From SZAS-79 sp965279075 (GTDB lineage Bacteria; Pseudomonadota; Gammaproteobacteria; Burkholderiales; SG8-39): a DNA stretch of 64,000 nucleotides. Each line of letters opens with the position of its first letter. The first letter of the stretch is position 1. Of this stretch, positions 24,554 through 32,973 are shown one piece after another. Location: NCBI GenBank assembly GCA_965279075.1, contig CBDIHI010000010.1, forward strand, positions 372,001 to 436,000, given 5' to 3'. A model generated the notes under the pieces. The model had not been told where the DNA came from. It made no database searches and saw only the letters and a program-made list of their open reading frames with translations. The translations under genes and the position numbers were made by a program.

Positions 24554-25570
24554 ATGCTGAAGAAATCATTGGGGTCCATGGCGTTGGCGGCTGCGTTCGT
24601 TGCCTTCTCGCAAGGCCTGCACGCACAACAGGTCGTTTCCCTCAACGTGTCCTCCTGGGCGGGCCCGAACCATTCCATCAGTGCGGTGGGGCTCAAGAAC
24701 TGGTCCCAGGCACTGGAACAAAAGACCAACGGCACCCTGCGCCTGGAAATCAGCTTTCCCCCGGTGAACCCTGCCGTTATGTATGACCGTGTGCGTGAAG
24801 GCATCAGCGACATTGCCTGGGGTTTCAACGGCTACACGCCGGGCCGGTTCGTGGCCTATCAGATAGTCGAGATGCCCGGCATCGGCGGCAATTCGGAAGC
24901 GACGTCCGTGGCCTATTGGCGCACCCACGAAAAGTACCTGTCCAAACTGGACGAGTACAAAGGCGTCAGGCTGGTTTCGCTGTTTGCCCAGCCTCCCAGC
25001 GTGATTCACACCCGCAAGAAGGTGAGCAGCATCGACGAACTGAAGGGACTCAAGATCCGCAGCGGCGGAGGCGTGCAGGGCGACGTGGCCCTTGCGCTCG
25101 GCATGGTGCCCGTGCAGGCCCCTGTGAGCCAGGCCTATCCGATGCTCAAGGACGGCGTGGTGGATGGCACGTTCTTCCCTGCGGAAACGGCCCTCAGCTT
25201 CAAGCTGAACGAAGTCACCGCCGGCCAGACGGGGTTCAGGGAAGGGCTGTTCGGGGGGGCATACTTCGTGATCATGAACCCCGACAAGCTCAAGTCCCTG
25301 TCGCCTGCGCATCGGAAGGCCATCGAAGAAACGTCCGGCGAGTGGCTCTCCCGCACGATCGGCAAGGCCTGGGAAGGCGCCGAGCGATCGGCCATCGCCC
25401 AGCTGGAAAAGAGCTTTGTCTGGGCCCCCGACGATCTCGACAAGGCCGTCATGGCCAGGCTCAAGCCGATTGAAACCAAGTTCCTGGGCGAGCTCAAATC
25501 CAAGGGCGTGGACAGCGCAGAGGCAATGGCCTTCCTGCGATCCGAAGTCAGGAAGCCTGCTTCGCGTTGA
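24554..25570 (+). CDS. dctP: TRAP transporter solute-binding protein
   Basis: 338-residue periplasmic DctP receptor. A signal peptide (about residues 1-25, ending GLHAQ) precedes SLNVSSWAGPNHSIS; the ligand-domain motif LKGLKIRSGGG carries the arginine that usually binds the substrate carboxylate. A purine-rich AGGGGGAAAAG precedes the ATG. It works with the two permease genes immediately downstream to import an organic acid on a sodium gradient. The genes around it suggest the ligand is the substrate of the monooxygenase or amidohydrolase (inference). Confidence 0.93.
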   Translation: MLKKSLGSMALAAAFVAFSQGLHAQQVVSLNVSSWAGPNHSISAVGLKNWSQALEQKTNGTLRLEISFPPVNPAVMYDRVREGISDIAWGFNGYTPGRFVAYQIVEMPGIGGNSEATSVAYWRTHEKYLSKLDEYKGVRLVSLFAQPPSVIHTRKKVSSIDELKGLKIRSGGGVQGDVALALGMVPVQAPVSQAYPMLKDGVVDGTFFPAETALSFKLNEVTAGQTGFREGLFGGAYFVIMNPDKLKSLSPAHRKAIEETSGEWLSRTIGKAWEGAERSAIAQLEKSFVWAPDDLDKAVMARLKPIETKFLGELKSKGVDSAEAMAFLRSEVRKPASR

Positions 25571-25595
25571 ACACCGGCCGTTCCTGATATAGAGC

Positions 25596-26051
25596 ATGCA
25601 ATCCATTTCCAGGTTGCTGGGCGGGCTCTCGGCGCTCTCCCTGCTGATGCTTCTGGTATTGACCTGTGTGGACGTGTTCGGAAGGTATGTGCTCAACAAG
25701 CCGGTGTTGGGCGCCATGGAGATCGAAGACGCCATGATGGGCGTGATGATCTTCGGCGCCCTGCCCATGGCGAGCTGGAACCAGGCTCACATCACCATCG
25801 ACATCCTGGACAAGGTCACGCCTGACCGCTGGCTGCAATTGCAGATCAGGCTGATGCAGCTGGTGGCGGCGGGGCTCATGGGCTTTCTCGGCTACCGGAT
25901 GTGGATTCACGCGTCCAAGCTGGTCGAGTACGGCGACCGGACCATGATGCTGAAAATACCGCTCGCACCGGTGAATTACTTCATCAGCGTCATGCTGTGC
26001 TTCTCGGCTGCGCTGCTTTTGCTCAAGGCCTACCGGGGCGCACAGAAGTGA
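25596..26051 (+). CDS. dctQ: TRAP transporter small permease
   Basis: 151-residue inner-membrane DctQ subunit with four predicted helices, including LSALSLLMLLVLTCVDVFGRYVL near the N-terminus (truncated here to its ends) and the family phrase GAMEIEDAMMGVMIF. It scaffolds the large permease. It starts 25 nt after dctP, and its stop overlaps the dctM start by 4 nt (GTGA). Confidence 0.92.
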   Translation: MQSISRLLGGLSALSLLMLLVLTCVDVFGRYVLNKPVLGAMEIEDAMMGVMIFGALPMASWNQAHITIDILDKVTPDRWLQLQIRLMQLVAAGLMGFLGYRMWIHASKLVEYGDRTMMLKIPLAPVNYFISVMLCFSAALLLLKAYRGAQK

Positions 26052-27337
26052 CAGTCGGCATCCTGTGCATAGCGCTGTTGCTGGTGCTGATCTTCCTGAG
26101 GCTGCCGATTGCCTTCGCCATGGCCCTGGTGGGCGCCGGCGGCATGCTGGTGTTGAACGGCCCCCGCGCGGCGATGGGCATCATGACCCAGACCACATCC
26201 GAGGTGGCCGCGGCTTCGAACCTGGCCGTATTGCCGCTGTTCGTGCTGATGGGCTCGCTGGTCACCCACTCCGGCATGTCGCAGGGGCTCTACCGGGCCG
26301 CCCATGCCATGGTCGGGCATTTTCGTGGCGGCCTGGCCATGGCGACGGTCCTTGCCTGCGGCGGGTTCAGCACCATATGCGGCTCGAGCCTGGCGACCGC
26401 CGCCACCATGACCCGCCTGGCCATGCCGGAAATGCGCGAGCACAAGTATGCCGACAGCCTGGCGGCCGGTTCGATCGCGGCCGGCGGCACGCTGGGCATC
26501 CTGATCCCCCCCAGCATCATCATGGTCATCTACGGCATGCTGACCGGCGAGAGCGTGGGCAAATTGTTCTTTGCGGGCGTCCTTCCCGGCATCCTTACCA
26601 TCGTGCTCTACATGGCGGCCATTGCGATCATGACCGGGGCAAGGCCCGAACTGGGCCCGCCCGGCCAGCGTTCCACATGGCTCCAACGGCTGGTTGCCAT
26701 GCGCGATGTCTGGGGTGTGGCCCTGCTGTTCGTCGTGATCATGGGGGGCATCTACGCGGGAATCTTCACTCCCAACGAAGCGGCGGGCGTCGGTGCGGCA
26801 GGCGCCCTGGTGTTTGCCCTGGCCAACGGCAGCCTGAACGCAAAATCCCTGGGAAAGGTATTGCTGGAGTCGGCTGAAATCACGTCGGTGATGTTCCTGG
26901 TGCTGATCGGCGCGCTGATCTTTGCGAATTTCATGAACGAAGTGGGGTTTGCCAAGGGCCTCACCCGCCTGGTGTCCGACCTGTCCGTCAACCGCTACGT
27001 GATCCTGTTGATCATCGTCGGCATCTATCTGGTGCTCGGATGCTTTTTCGAAAGCATCTCCATGATCATGCTGACCGTGCCGATCTTCTATCCGGTCGTG
27101 CAGTCATTGGGCTTCAACATGATCTGGTTCGGGATCCTGGTGGTCGTCCTGACCGAGATCGGCATGATCACGCCGCCCATAGGCCTCAACCTTTTTGTGA
27201 TCAAGTCGGTAATGCCCGACGTCGCGACAAATGACATCATCAGGGGCGTCATCCCTTTCCTCGGGGCGGACGTGGTGCGTCTCGCGCTCCTGATCTGCTT
27301 TCCCGCCATCAGCTTGTTCCTGCCCTCCATAATGTAG
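26048..27337 (+). CDS. dctM: TRAP transporter large permease
   Basis: 429-residue DctM channel subunit with 11-12 membrane segments. Family stretches include GFSTICGSSLATAATM, GSIAAGGTLGILIPPS, GIFTPNEAAGVGAAGAL and TPPIGLNLFVIKS. The start is GTG 26048, overlapping the dctQ stop; a longer frame upstream reads through dctQ and is not used. The amidohydrolase gene begins 6 nt after its stop. Confidence 0.93.
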   Translation: MTVGILCIALLLVLIFLRLPIAFAMALVGAGGMLVLNGPRAAMGIMTQTTSEVAAASNLAVLPLFVLMGSLVTHSGMSQGLYRAAHAMVGHFRGGLAMATVLACGGFSTICGSSLATAATMTRLAMPEMREHKYADSLAAGSIAAGGTLGILIPPSIIMVIYGMLTGESVGKLFFAGVLPGILTIVLYMAAIAIMTGARPELGPPGQRSTWLQRLVAMRDVWGVALLFVVIMGGIYAGIFTPNEAAGVGAAGALVFALANGSLNAKSLGKVLLESAEITSVMFLVLIGALIFANFMNEVGFAKGLTRLVSDLSVNRYVILLIIVGIYLVLGCFFESISMIMLTVPIFYPVVQSLGFNMIWFGILVVVLTEIGMITPPIGLNLFVIKSVMPDVATNDIIRGVIPFLGADVVRLALLICFPAISLFLPSIM

Positions 27338-27343
27338 GTGACC

Positions 27344-29077
27344 ATGGCCCCCGATCCCGACGATTCGAGACCCTATCTTTTCACCGGCGGAAAAGTGCTG
27401 GTCATGGACGGCAAGACGCCGGCGCAGCAGGCTGCCGTGGTGCGCGGCGGCCGCATTGAAGCCACGGGCAATGAATCGGAGATGCGCGCGCTTGCGGGGC
27501 GGGATCACCGGCATGTCGACGTACAAGGCGCCACGGTCATGCCGGGCCTCATCGACACGCATCCGCACTTGCTCCACTTTGCGGCGCGGGAGCACTCGCT
27601 GGTCAAGCTGTTCGATGCCAGGAACCACGAGGACATCATTGCCCGGATCAGGGCCAAGGCCCAAACCACGCCCAAGGGCCAGTGGATCGTTTGTTCTCCC
27701 GTGGGGGAACCGCACTACTTCATCCGGCGCTCTTACCGGGACCTGCCTGAACGCTGCCTGCCCAATCGCCACGTCCTGGATCGCGCCACCACGGACCATC
27801 CCGTCCACATCCAGGCATGGGCTCCGACCACGCCCAATATCTGTGCCTTCAACAGTTCAGCCTTGCATGCCCTGGGCCTGTCGAGTTTCATCCCGGACAA
27901 GGTGTGCGATGTGTCGATCGAGAAGGATGACGCAGGGGAGCTCACGGGCATCATGCGGGGCGCCGTCAACAACTACTATTGTTTCGACCCCTTCTGGACC
28001 CAGCTCCTGCTCAAGATGCCCGGGCCGGCGCAGTGGGACCTTCACGACAGCGTGATCGGCGCCATGGCGGATTACAACCGCCAGGGTGTCACCACGGTGT
28101 ATGAAGGCCACAACATGCGGGAAGAGCATGTGCGCGCCTATGGCAGGCTCAGGCAGGAAGATGCGCTGAGCGTAAGGGTGATGACGGCCATGGATGGCGA
28201 GACCTATGCCTATCCCCCCTTCAGGCCGTTATCGATGACCGCTTTCAGGGCGAACCTGGAAGCGGGCCTCGCCCTGATGCAGACCCAGGACCCGATGTTC
28301 AAGATGACGGGCATGAGCTTTTCACCGGGCGCCCCGATGGGTCCAGGGACGATCCGCATGTACGATCCTTACCAGGGCCCCTTTGGCGGGACGACTCGAG
28401 GCCCCACTTTCCTGTCCATGGAAAAGCAGCAGGCCTTCATCGAATTTTGTGCGGAACACGATTTGCGCGCCAACTTCGTGGTGGCCGGATACAGGGACAC
28501 CGACGATGTGATCGAGGGGCTACGGAAGATCTCGGAAAAGATCGATGTCAAAAGCCGGCGCTGGATGATCCAGCACGCCCTCATAATCAGTGAAGCACAG
28601 GCCCGCACGCTGCACGGATTCGGCTGCGACTTCACTACCTGCATCGGCTTCTGCTGGGGCAAGGGCGACGTGTACGGTGCGCGAGGCGGCCAGCATCTCT
28701 GGCGCGACCTGACGCCGATCAAGCGCCTGTTGAATATCGGGCTCAAGGTCGGGTGCGGCTCGGATTGGGGTCCCAAGAATGCATGGGAGCAGATCCAGCT
28801 GGGCGAAACCCATGAGTTTTGCGGCAGCGGCCATCACAACGACACGCCGGATCACAAGCTCACGCGGGAAGAGTCCTTGCTCACCTGGACACGAGATGCC
28901 GCCGAGGTGCTCGGATGGTCCGGCATCGGGACGCTGGAGCGCGGCAATCACGCAGATCTCATCGTCGTCGATGGCGACCCGATGACCTGTTCTGTGGAAG
29001 ACTTGCCAAAAATGTCGGTGCTGGCAACCATGCTCGATGGTAAGAGCGTGTTTGACTCCGCAGGGTTGATCGCCTAG
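27344..29077 (+). CDS. YtcJ-like metal-dependent amidohydrolase
   Basis: 577-residue amidohydrolase of the YtcJ type (amidohydrolase family 3). The N-terminal beta-sandwich (YLFTGGKVLVMDG) leads to the metal motif MPGLIDTHPHL. Later metal ligands are expected at MIQHALIIS (His) and CGSDWGPKN (Asp), and the sandwich closes with ADLIVVDGDPM near the C-terminus. It hydrolyses a C-N bond, presumably of the compound brought in by the TRAP system. The start could be GTG 27338 or ATG 27344; the ATG gives the normal N-terminus. It ends the co-directional five-gene unit and converges on a Bug receptor gene. Confidence 0.85.
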   Translation: MAPDPDDSRPYLFTGGKVLVMDGKTPAQQAAVVRGGRIEATGNESEMRALAGRDHRHVDVQGATVMPGLIDTHPHLLHFAAREHSLVKLFDARNHEDIIARIRAKAQTTPKGQWIVCSPVGEPHYFIRRSYRDLPERCLPNRHVLDRATTDHPVHIQAWAPTTPNICAFNSSALHALGLSSFIPDKVCDVSIEKDDAGELTGIMRGAVNNYYCFDPFWTQLLLKMPGPAQWDLHDSVIGAMADYNRQGVTTVYEGHNMREEHVRAYGRLRQEDALSVRVMTAMDGETYAYPPFRPLSMTAFRANLEAGLALMQTQDPMFKMTGMSFSPGAPMGPGTIRMYDPYQGPFGGTTRGPTFLSMEKQQAFIEFCAEHDLRANFVVAGYRDTDDVIEGLRKISEKIDVKSRRWMIQHALIISEAQARTLHGFGCDFTTCIGFCWGKGDVYGARGGQHLWRDLTPIKRLLNIGLKVGCGSDWGPKNAWEQIQLGETHEFCGSGHHNDTPDHKLTREESLLTWTRDAAEVLGWSGIGTLERGNHADLIVVDGDPMTCSVEDLPKMSVLATMLDGKSVFDSAGLIA

Positions 29078-29133
29078 TTCTGCATCGGGATGGTGCGCGG
29101 GGACCACCCCTGCCGCGTGATCCCCGGGACGCG

Positions 29134-30099
29134 CTACTCCACCTTGATGTTCCTCTCCTTCACCACCGCCGCCCACTTCGCCTGCCCGTCCCGGATGATC
29201 TTGCCGAACTGGGCCCCGTCGGCCACCAGCGACTCGTAGCCCTGCGAGGCGAGGTAGTCCTTGAACTCGGCGCTGGCCGCCACTTTCATCGCTTCGGCCT
29301 GCAGCCTCGCCAGCGCCGGCGCGGGCGTGCCTGCGGGCGCGAGCAGGCCGCTGATGAAGTCCGCTTCGGAGCCGTTCAGTCCCAGCTCGCCCACGGTAGG
29401 CACGCCGGGCATCAGCGGGCTGCGCTGCGGCGAGGTGAGGACGACTGCGCGCAGGCGCCCGCCGCGCAGCAGCGGGAGCGCGGAAGCGGGCGCGTCGGCG
29501 ATCAGGTCGACACGGCCGCCGACCACGTCGGTGTAGGCCCCGGTCACGCCCTTGTAGGGGATGTGCGTGAGGTTGGCCTTGGCCACCGAGCTGAGCAGCT
29601 CGACCACCATGTGCGTCATGGTGCCGGTGCCGCTGGAGGCGAAGGTCAGCTTGCCCGGCTGGGCTTTGGCCGCTGCGATCAGGTCGCCGAGCGTCTTGAA
29701 GCGGGATTCGGTGGCCACGACGAACACGAACGGCGAGCTGGCGTAAGCGGCGATCGGCACGAGGTCCTTCAACGTGTCGTAGGGCGTCTTCTGCACGTTG
29801 GGCAGCACCGACAGCGTGCTGGTGGTGGCCACCAGGAGCGTCATGCCGTCCGGCGCGCTCTTGGCGACGAAGTTCGCGCCCAGGGTCGTGGCGGCGCCGG
29901 CCTTGTTCTCCACCACGATGGGCTGGCCGAGGCCCTTGGCGAGCGCGGCGGTGAAGGTGCGCGCCACGACGTCGGTGCCGGATCCGGCGAGCAGAGGCAC
30001 GATGACGTGGATGGCCTTGGCGTCCTGGGCTTGCAGGGTGCCCGGGAGGAGGGCGATGGCGAGCACTTGAGTAACCGCGACGAGGCTTTGCTTCAGCAT
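29134..30099 (-). CDS. TctC/Bug-family periplasmic solute receptor (2 of 6)
   Basis: 321-residue Bug receptor with a signal peptide ending near TLQAQ. Its ligand loop reads VPLLAGSGTD, unlike the PxAPGG loop of the other copies, and is followed by VVENKAGAATTLGANFV. This suggests a different ligand. It converges on the amidohydrolase gene (56 bp between) and is divergent from the rhodanese gene. It could serve the adjacent catabolic unit but is on the opposite strand. Confidence 0.9.
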   Translation of the reverse strand: MLKQSLVAVTQVLAIALLPGTLQAQDAKAIHVIVPLLAGSGTDVVARTFTAALAKGLGQPIVVENKAGAATTLGANFVAKSAPDGMTLLVATTSTLSVLPNVQKTPYDTLKDLVPIAAYASSPFVFVVATESRFKTLGDLIAAAKAQPGKLTFASSGTGTMTHMVVELLSSVAKANLTHIPYKGVTGAYTDVVGGRVDLIADAPASALPLLRGGRLRAVVLTSPQRSPLMPGVPTVGELGLNGSEADFISGLLAPAGTPAPALARLQAEAMKVAASAEFKDYLASQGYESLVADGAQFGKIIRDGQAKWAAVVKERNIKVE

Positions 30100-30154
30100 G
30101 GCGACTCCCTGAGGTTCGAAACCCTATACTACCGGCTGGCATACCGGGACGAAC

Positions 30155-30958
30155 ATGAATTCCGATTTCCTCATAGAGGCTGGCGACTTGCGGCCCGCAG
30201 GTGGCACGCTTGTCATCGATACGCGCAAGCCCGACGCGTACGCGCGCGGGCACATCTCCGGTGCGGTGAATTTCAGTTCTTATGACCTGTTCGTCGCGAG
30301 CACGCGTCCCCCGGACCTCGCGGCATTCCGCGACCTGCTTGCGCTGCGCTACGGCGAACTGGGCGCGACCCGGGAGCGCCCGGTGGTGGTCTACGAGGAC
30401 GACACGGGCATGCGCGCCGCAAGGGAACTCTGGATCCTCGAGTACCTCGGGCACACGGGGGCACGGATGCTGCACGGGGGACTGGAGGCCTGGGCGGCGG
30501 CGGGCGGGGAGGTAACGACGGCGCTGGCAACGGTGCAGGCCGCGATATTCGAGCCCGCGCCGGCGGATTCCGTGGTGATTTCGGCCGACGAGGTTCTTTC
30601 GAAGACGTTGTCGGGCGAGATCACCGTGCTCGATGTCCGCGACGCGACCGAATTCGCGGGCAGGGACAACACGGTGTGCTGCACGCGCAGGGGGCACATC
30701 CCGAAAGCGGTGTGGCTGGAGTGGACCGAGTTCCTCGACGCCTCCACCGGTCGCTTCAGGCCCGCGGCCGAAATCGTGCGACTGCTCAGATCGCGAGGCG
30801 TGGATCCTGCGGGGACGCTGGTGCCGTACTGCCATCGCGGCGCGCGCTCGGCCAACACCTATTACTCGCTGCGTTACGCGGGTATCGCCTCGGTGCGCAA
30901 CTACATCGGGTCGTTCCACGAGTGGTCGGCGCGCGGTGAGTTCCCCGTCGAGGCCTAG
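30155..30958 (+). CDS. two-domain rhodanese (thiosulfate/mercaptopyruvate sulfurtransferase type)
   Basis: 267 residues in two rhodanese domains. The N-terminal domain (about 1-125; VIDTRKPDAYARGHISGA) lacks a cysteine at the active loop position (VVVYEDDTG). The C-terminal domain (about 135-265; LDVRDATEFAG, HIPKAVWLEW) carries the catalytic Cys in VPYCHRGARSANTYY. It transfers sulfane sulfur to a thiophilic acceptor. A TATACT element at 30125-30130, 24 nt before the start, may be its -10. It converges on the VOC gene with 6 nt between stops. Confidence 0.88.
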   Translation: MNSDFLIEAGDLRPAGGTLVIDTRKPDAYARGHISGAVNFSSYDLFVASTRPPDLAAFRDLLALRYGELGATRERPVVVYEDDTGMRAARELWILEYLGHTGARMLHGGLEAWAAAGGEVTTALATVQAAIFEPAPADSVVISADEVLSKTLSGEITVLDVRDATEFAGRDNTVCCTRRGHIPKAVWLEWTEFLDASTGRFRPAAEIVRLLRSRGVDPAGTLVPYCHRGARSANTYYSLRYAGIASVRNYIGSFHEWSARGEFPVEA

Positions 30959-30964
30959 CCCGGC

Positions 30965-31363
30965 TCAGGCTTCGCCATTGTGGGACACCGCCTCGACCTT
31001 GTTGCCGTCCGGGTCGAGCAGGAAGGCCGCGTAGTAGGCCGGATGGTAGTGCGGGCGCAGGCCCGGCGCCCCCTCGTCGCGCCCGCCAGCCGCCAGGCCC
31101 GCCGCGTGGAAGGCACGCACCTGCGCGGCCGACCCGGCCCGGAAGCACCAGTGCCGGCGCGGGTCGGCCGAGGCCGCGTCGGATTCAAGAACGCTGAGGT
31201 AAGTGTGGCCGTCGTCGCCCGTGCGGTTGCGCCTGCCGAAGCCGACCGCGTCCTCCCGGTCGTAGGCGGTTTCGGCGCCGAGCGCGGCCATGATCGCGGA
31301 ATAGAACGGCCGCGAACGCCGCAGGTCCCGCACGGTGATGGAGATGTGGTCGAGCAGGTGCAT
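30965..31363 (-). CDS. VOC-family (glyoxalase/dioxygenase fold) protein
   Basis: 132-residue single-domain VOC protein. The N-terminal HISITVRDLRRSRPFYSAI and C-terminal AAFLLDPDGNKVEAV are the characteristic betaalphabeta-beta-beta-beta module ends. His at LDHISI and Glu in KVEAV are likely metal ligands. Members range from glyoxalases to resistance proteins; the reaction is unknown. Confidence 0.8.
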   Translation of the reverse strand: MHLLDHISITVRDLRRSRPFYSAIMAALGAETAYDREDAVGFGRRNRTGDDGHTYLSVLESDAASADPRRHWCFRAGSAAQVRAFHAAGLAAGGRDEGAPGLRPHYHPAYYAAFLLDPDGNKVEAVSHNGEA

Positions 31364-31457
31364 GGTCGGCGGGGCGCGAGGCCCGGATCAGGGTCGGAAC
31401 CCGATTATTTCCCGGATCGGCGGAACGGGCCATAGGCGTTTACGGCACTCCCCCAAA

Positions 31458-31480
31458 TATGTACACTTCATCTGTACATA
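31458..31480. promoter_or_regulatory. palindromic operator of the toxin-antitoxin pair
   Basis: TATGTACA at 31458-31465 and its exact complement TGTACATA at 31473-31480, with a 7-nt spacer. It ends 11 nt before the antitoxin ATG at 31492, the expected position for antitoxin autorepression. Confidence 0.7.
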
Positions 31481-31491
31481 TGGAGCCGACC

Positions 31492-31737
31492 ATGCCCAGG
31501 ATCCGCAAATCGGGAGTCAACGTAACCGAACTTCGCCAGAACCTGCCGGCCTACCTGGCCGAGGTCAGGAAAGGCAGGGAGATCGAGGTCACCTCCCGCG
31601 GGCGGGTGATCGCCCGCATCGTGGCCGAGGGCGACCCGCACCAGGAGGCGCGCGCGAGGCTGATCGAGGCGCGCAAGCGCTGCATGGTAGGGGACGTGGT
31701 CAGCCCCGCGGGCATTCGCTGGGACGCGGAGCGTTGA
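31492..31737 (+). CDS. Phd/YefM-family antitoxin
   Basis: 81 residues. The N-terminal SGVNVTELRQNLPAYLAEV and EVTSRGRVIARI are the Phd/YefM DNA-binding fold. The C-terminal ~30 residues (ARARLIEARKRCMVGD) would wrap the toxin. ATG 31492 was chosen because GGAG lies 6 nt upstream; ATGs at 31459 and 31480 fall within the operator. The stop overlaps the toxin start. It neutralises the PIN toxin and probably represses the operon through the palindrome. Confidence 0.88.
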   Translation: MPRIRKSGVNVTELRQNLPAYLAEVRKGREIEVTSRGRVIARIVAEGDPHQEARARLIEARKRCMVGDVVSPAGIRWDAER

Positions 31738-32126
31738 TCGTCCTCGATACCCACGCCCTGGTGTTCGATGCCCTCGCGCCATCGAAGCTGACGGCGCGGG
31801 CGCGCAAGGCGATCGAGGGTGCCTATGCCGATCGAGAGGTGGCCTGCAGCGACATCAGCCTGTGGGAGATTTCCATGCTGATCTCCCGCAAGCGCCTCGA
31901 CCCCGCCATGGATGCCCGCCAGTTCCTGGAAGACCTCGTCTCCGCGAGGCGGGTCCAGGTGCTGCCGATCACGCCGGGAATTGCGGTGCTGTCGCAATCG
32001 GACATGTTTGCGCACGGGGATCCCGCCGACCGCCTGATCGCGGCCACGGCCCTGATGCACGGCGCCCCGCTGGTCACCTCGGACGTGGAACTGCGCAAGC
32101 TCAAGAACTTGGCGACGCTCTGGTAG
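31734..32126 (+). CDS. PIN-domain ribonuclease toxin (VapC-like)
   Basis: 130 residues starting at TTG 31734 and overlapping the antitoxin stop by 4 nt (TTGA). The PIN-domain acidic residues are in IVLDTHALVFD, SDISLWEISML and HGDPADRLIAATAL, with TSDVELRKL at the C-terminus. VapC-type PIN toxins cut specific tRNAs or rRNA when freed from antitoxin. The frame is open far upstream, but only as a shadow of the antitoxin gene. Confidence 0.88.
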   Translation: MIVLDTHALVFDALAPSKLTARARKAIEGAYADREVACSDISLWEISMLISRKRLDPAMDARQFLEDLVSARRVQVLPITPGIAVLSQSDMFAHGDPADRLIAATALMHGAPLVTSDVELRKLKNLATLW

Positions 32127-32204
32127 GGGCGGGCGCCCGACGATCCCGGGCCTCGTTATCGAGGAGCGAGCATGCCAAACCGTTCTCCGGACGGGACGGG
32201 GCGC

Positions 32205-32210
32205 TAGAAT
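32205..32210 (+). promoter_or_regulatory. -10 element 7 nt before the hydrolase start
   Basis: TAGAAT in the context GCGCTAGAATACCC; the next gene's ATG is 7 nt after it, so transcription should begin at or within a base of the start codon. No clear -35 box. Confidence 0.4.
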
Positions 32211-32217
32211 ACCCAAG

Positions 32218-32961
32218 ATGAAACGCTTCCTATGCATGGCGGTCCTTGCCCTGGCCGCCACCCGCGCCTTGGCCGACCCGGTGGAACTTAGGGCCGCCGA
32301 CGGGGTCAGGGTCTACGGCGAAGTGTGGCGGGCGGGCGGGCCCAGGGCCCCCGTGATCCTCGCTTTCCACCAGGCCCAGTCGAACCATGCCGAATACTCG
32401 ACGATTGCGCCGCGGCTCGCGGCGGCAGGGTTCACGGTGCTCGCCATCGACCAGCGTTCTGGCGGCGACTATTTCGGCGGGACCAACAAGACGGTCGAGG
32501 TGCTCGGTCGCGCCACACGCTACGAAGGCGCGCTGCCGGACATGGCGGCGGCGCTGCTCTGGGCCAAGGACGAGGCGAAGGGCGCGCCGGTGCTCCTGTG
32601 GGGGTCGAGCTATTCAGCCGCGCTCGTTTTCCTGATCGCGGCGCGCAACCCGGGCTGGGCGGCGGGTATCCTCGCTTTCTCGCCGGCCGAATACCTGCAG
32701 CGGCGCCGCGACGTGCGCTCCGCAGCGGAGAAAGTGACCGTTCCCGTGTTCGTCACGCAGGGCAACGAGCACGGCGAACTGGACATCTCCCGCAACATCC
32801 TGCGGTCGGTCGCCAGCGAGGAGAAGGTGCATTTCGTCCCGACCAAGGGCGCGGCCCACGGGTCGTCGACCCTGCGCGCGGACGTCAATCCTGCCGGCGC
32901 GGAAGAGAACTGGCAGGCGGTGATGAAGTTCCTCGCCCAGTTCAACAAGAAGTCGCCCTGA
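32218..32961 (+). CDS. secreted alpha/beta hydrolase (dienelactone-hydrolase-like)
   Basis: 247 residues with a signal peptide (MKRFLCMAVLALAATRALA). The hydrolase body shows VILAFHQAQSN (oxyanion region), nucleophile elbow LLWGSSYSAAL, and a late KGAAHGSSTL with the probable catalytic His. It is periplasmic. Dienelactone hydrolase-like esterase or peptidase activity is possible; the substrate is unknown. It lacks a conventional Shine-Dalgarno sequence, in keeping with the close -10 element. Confidence 0.8.
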   Translation: MKRFLCMAVLALAATRALADPVELRAADGVRVYGEVWRAGGPRAPVILAFHQAQSNHAEYSTIAPRLAAAGFTVLAIDQRSGGDYFGGTNKTVEVLGRATRYEGALPDMAAALLWAKDEAKGAPVLLWGSSYSAALVFLIAARNPGWAAGILAFSPAEYLQRRRDVRSAAEKVTVPVFVTQGNEHGELDISRNILRSVASEEKVHFVPTKGAAHGSSTLRADVNPAGAEENWQAVMKFLAQFNKKSP

Positions 32962-32973
32962 GGGGCGGCGGCC

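Noticed and set aside
29090..29130. Hairpin between the amidohydrolase and Bug genes as terminator
   Set aside because: The CGGGGA/TCCCCG stem is interrupted and lacks a T run; too weak to annotate.
28520..30919. 799-codon reverse frame across the amidohydrolase, Bug and rhodanese genes
   Set aside because: It spans three well-supported genes on both strands and has no motifs.
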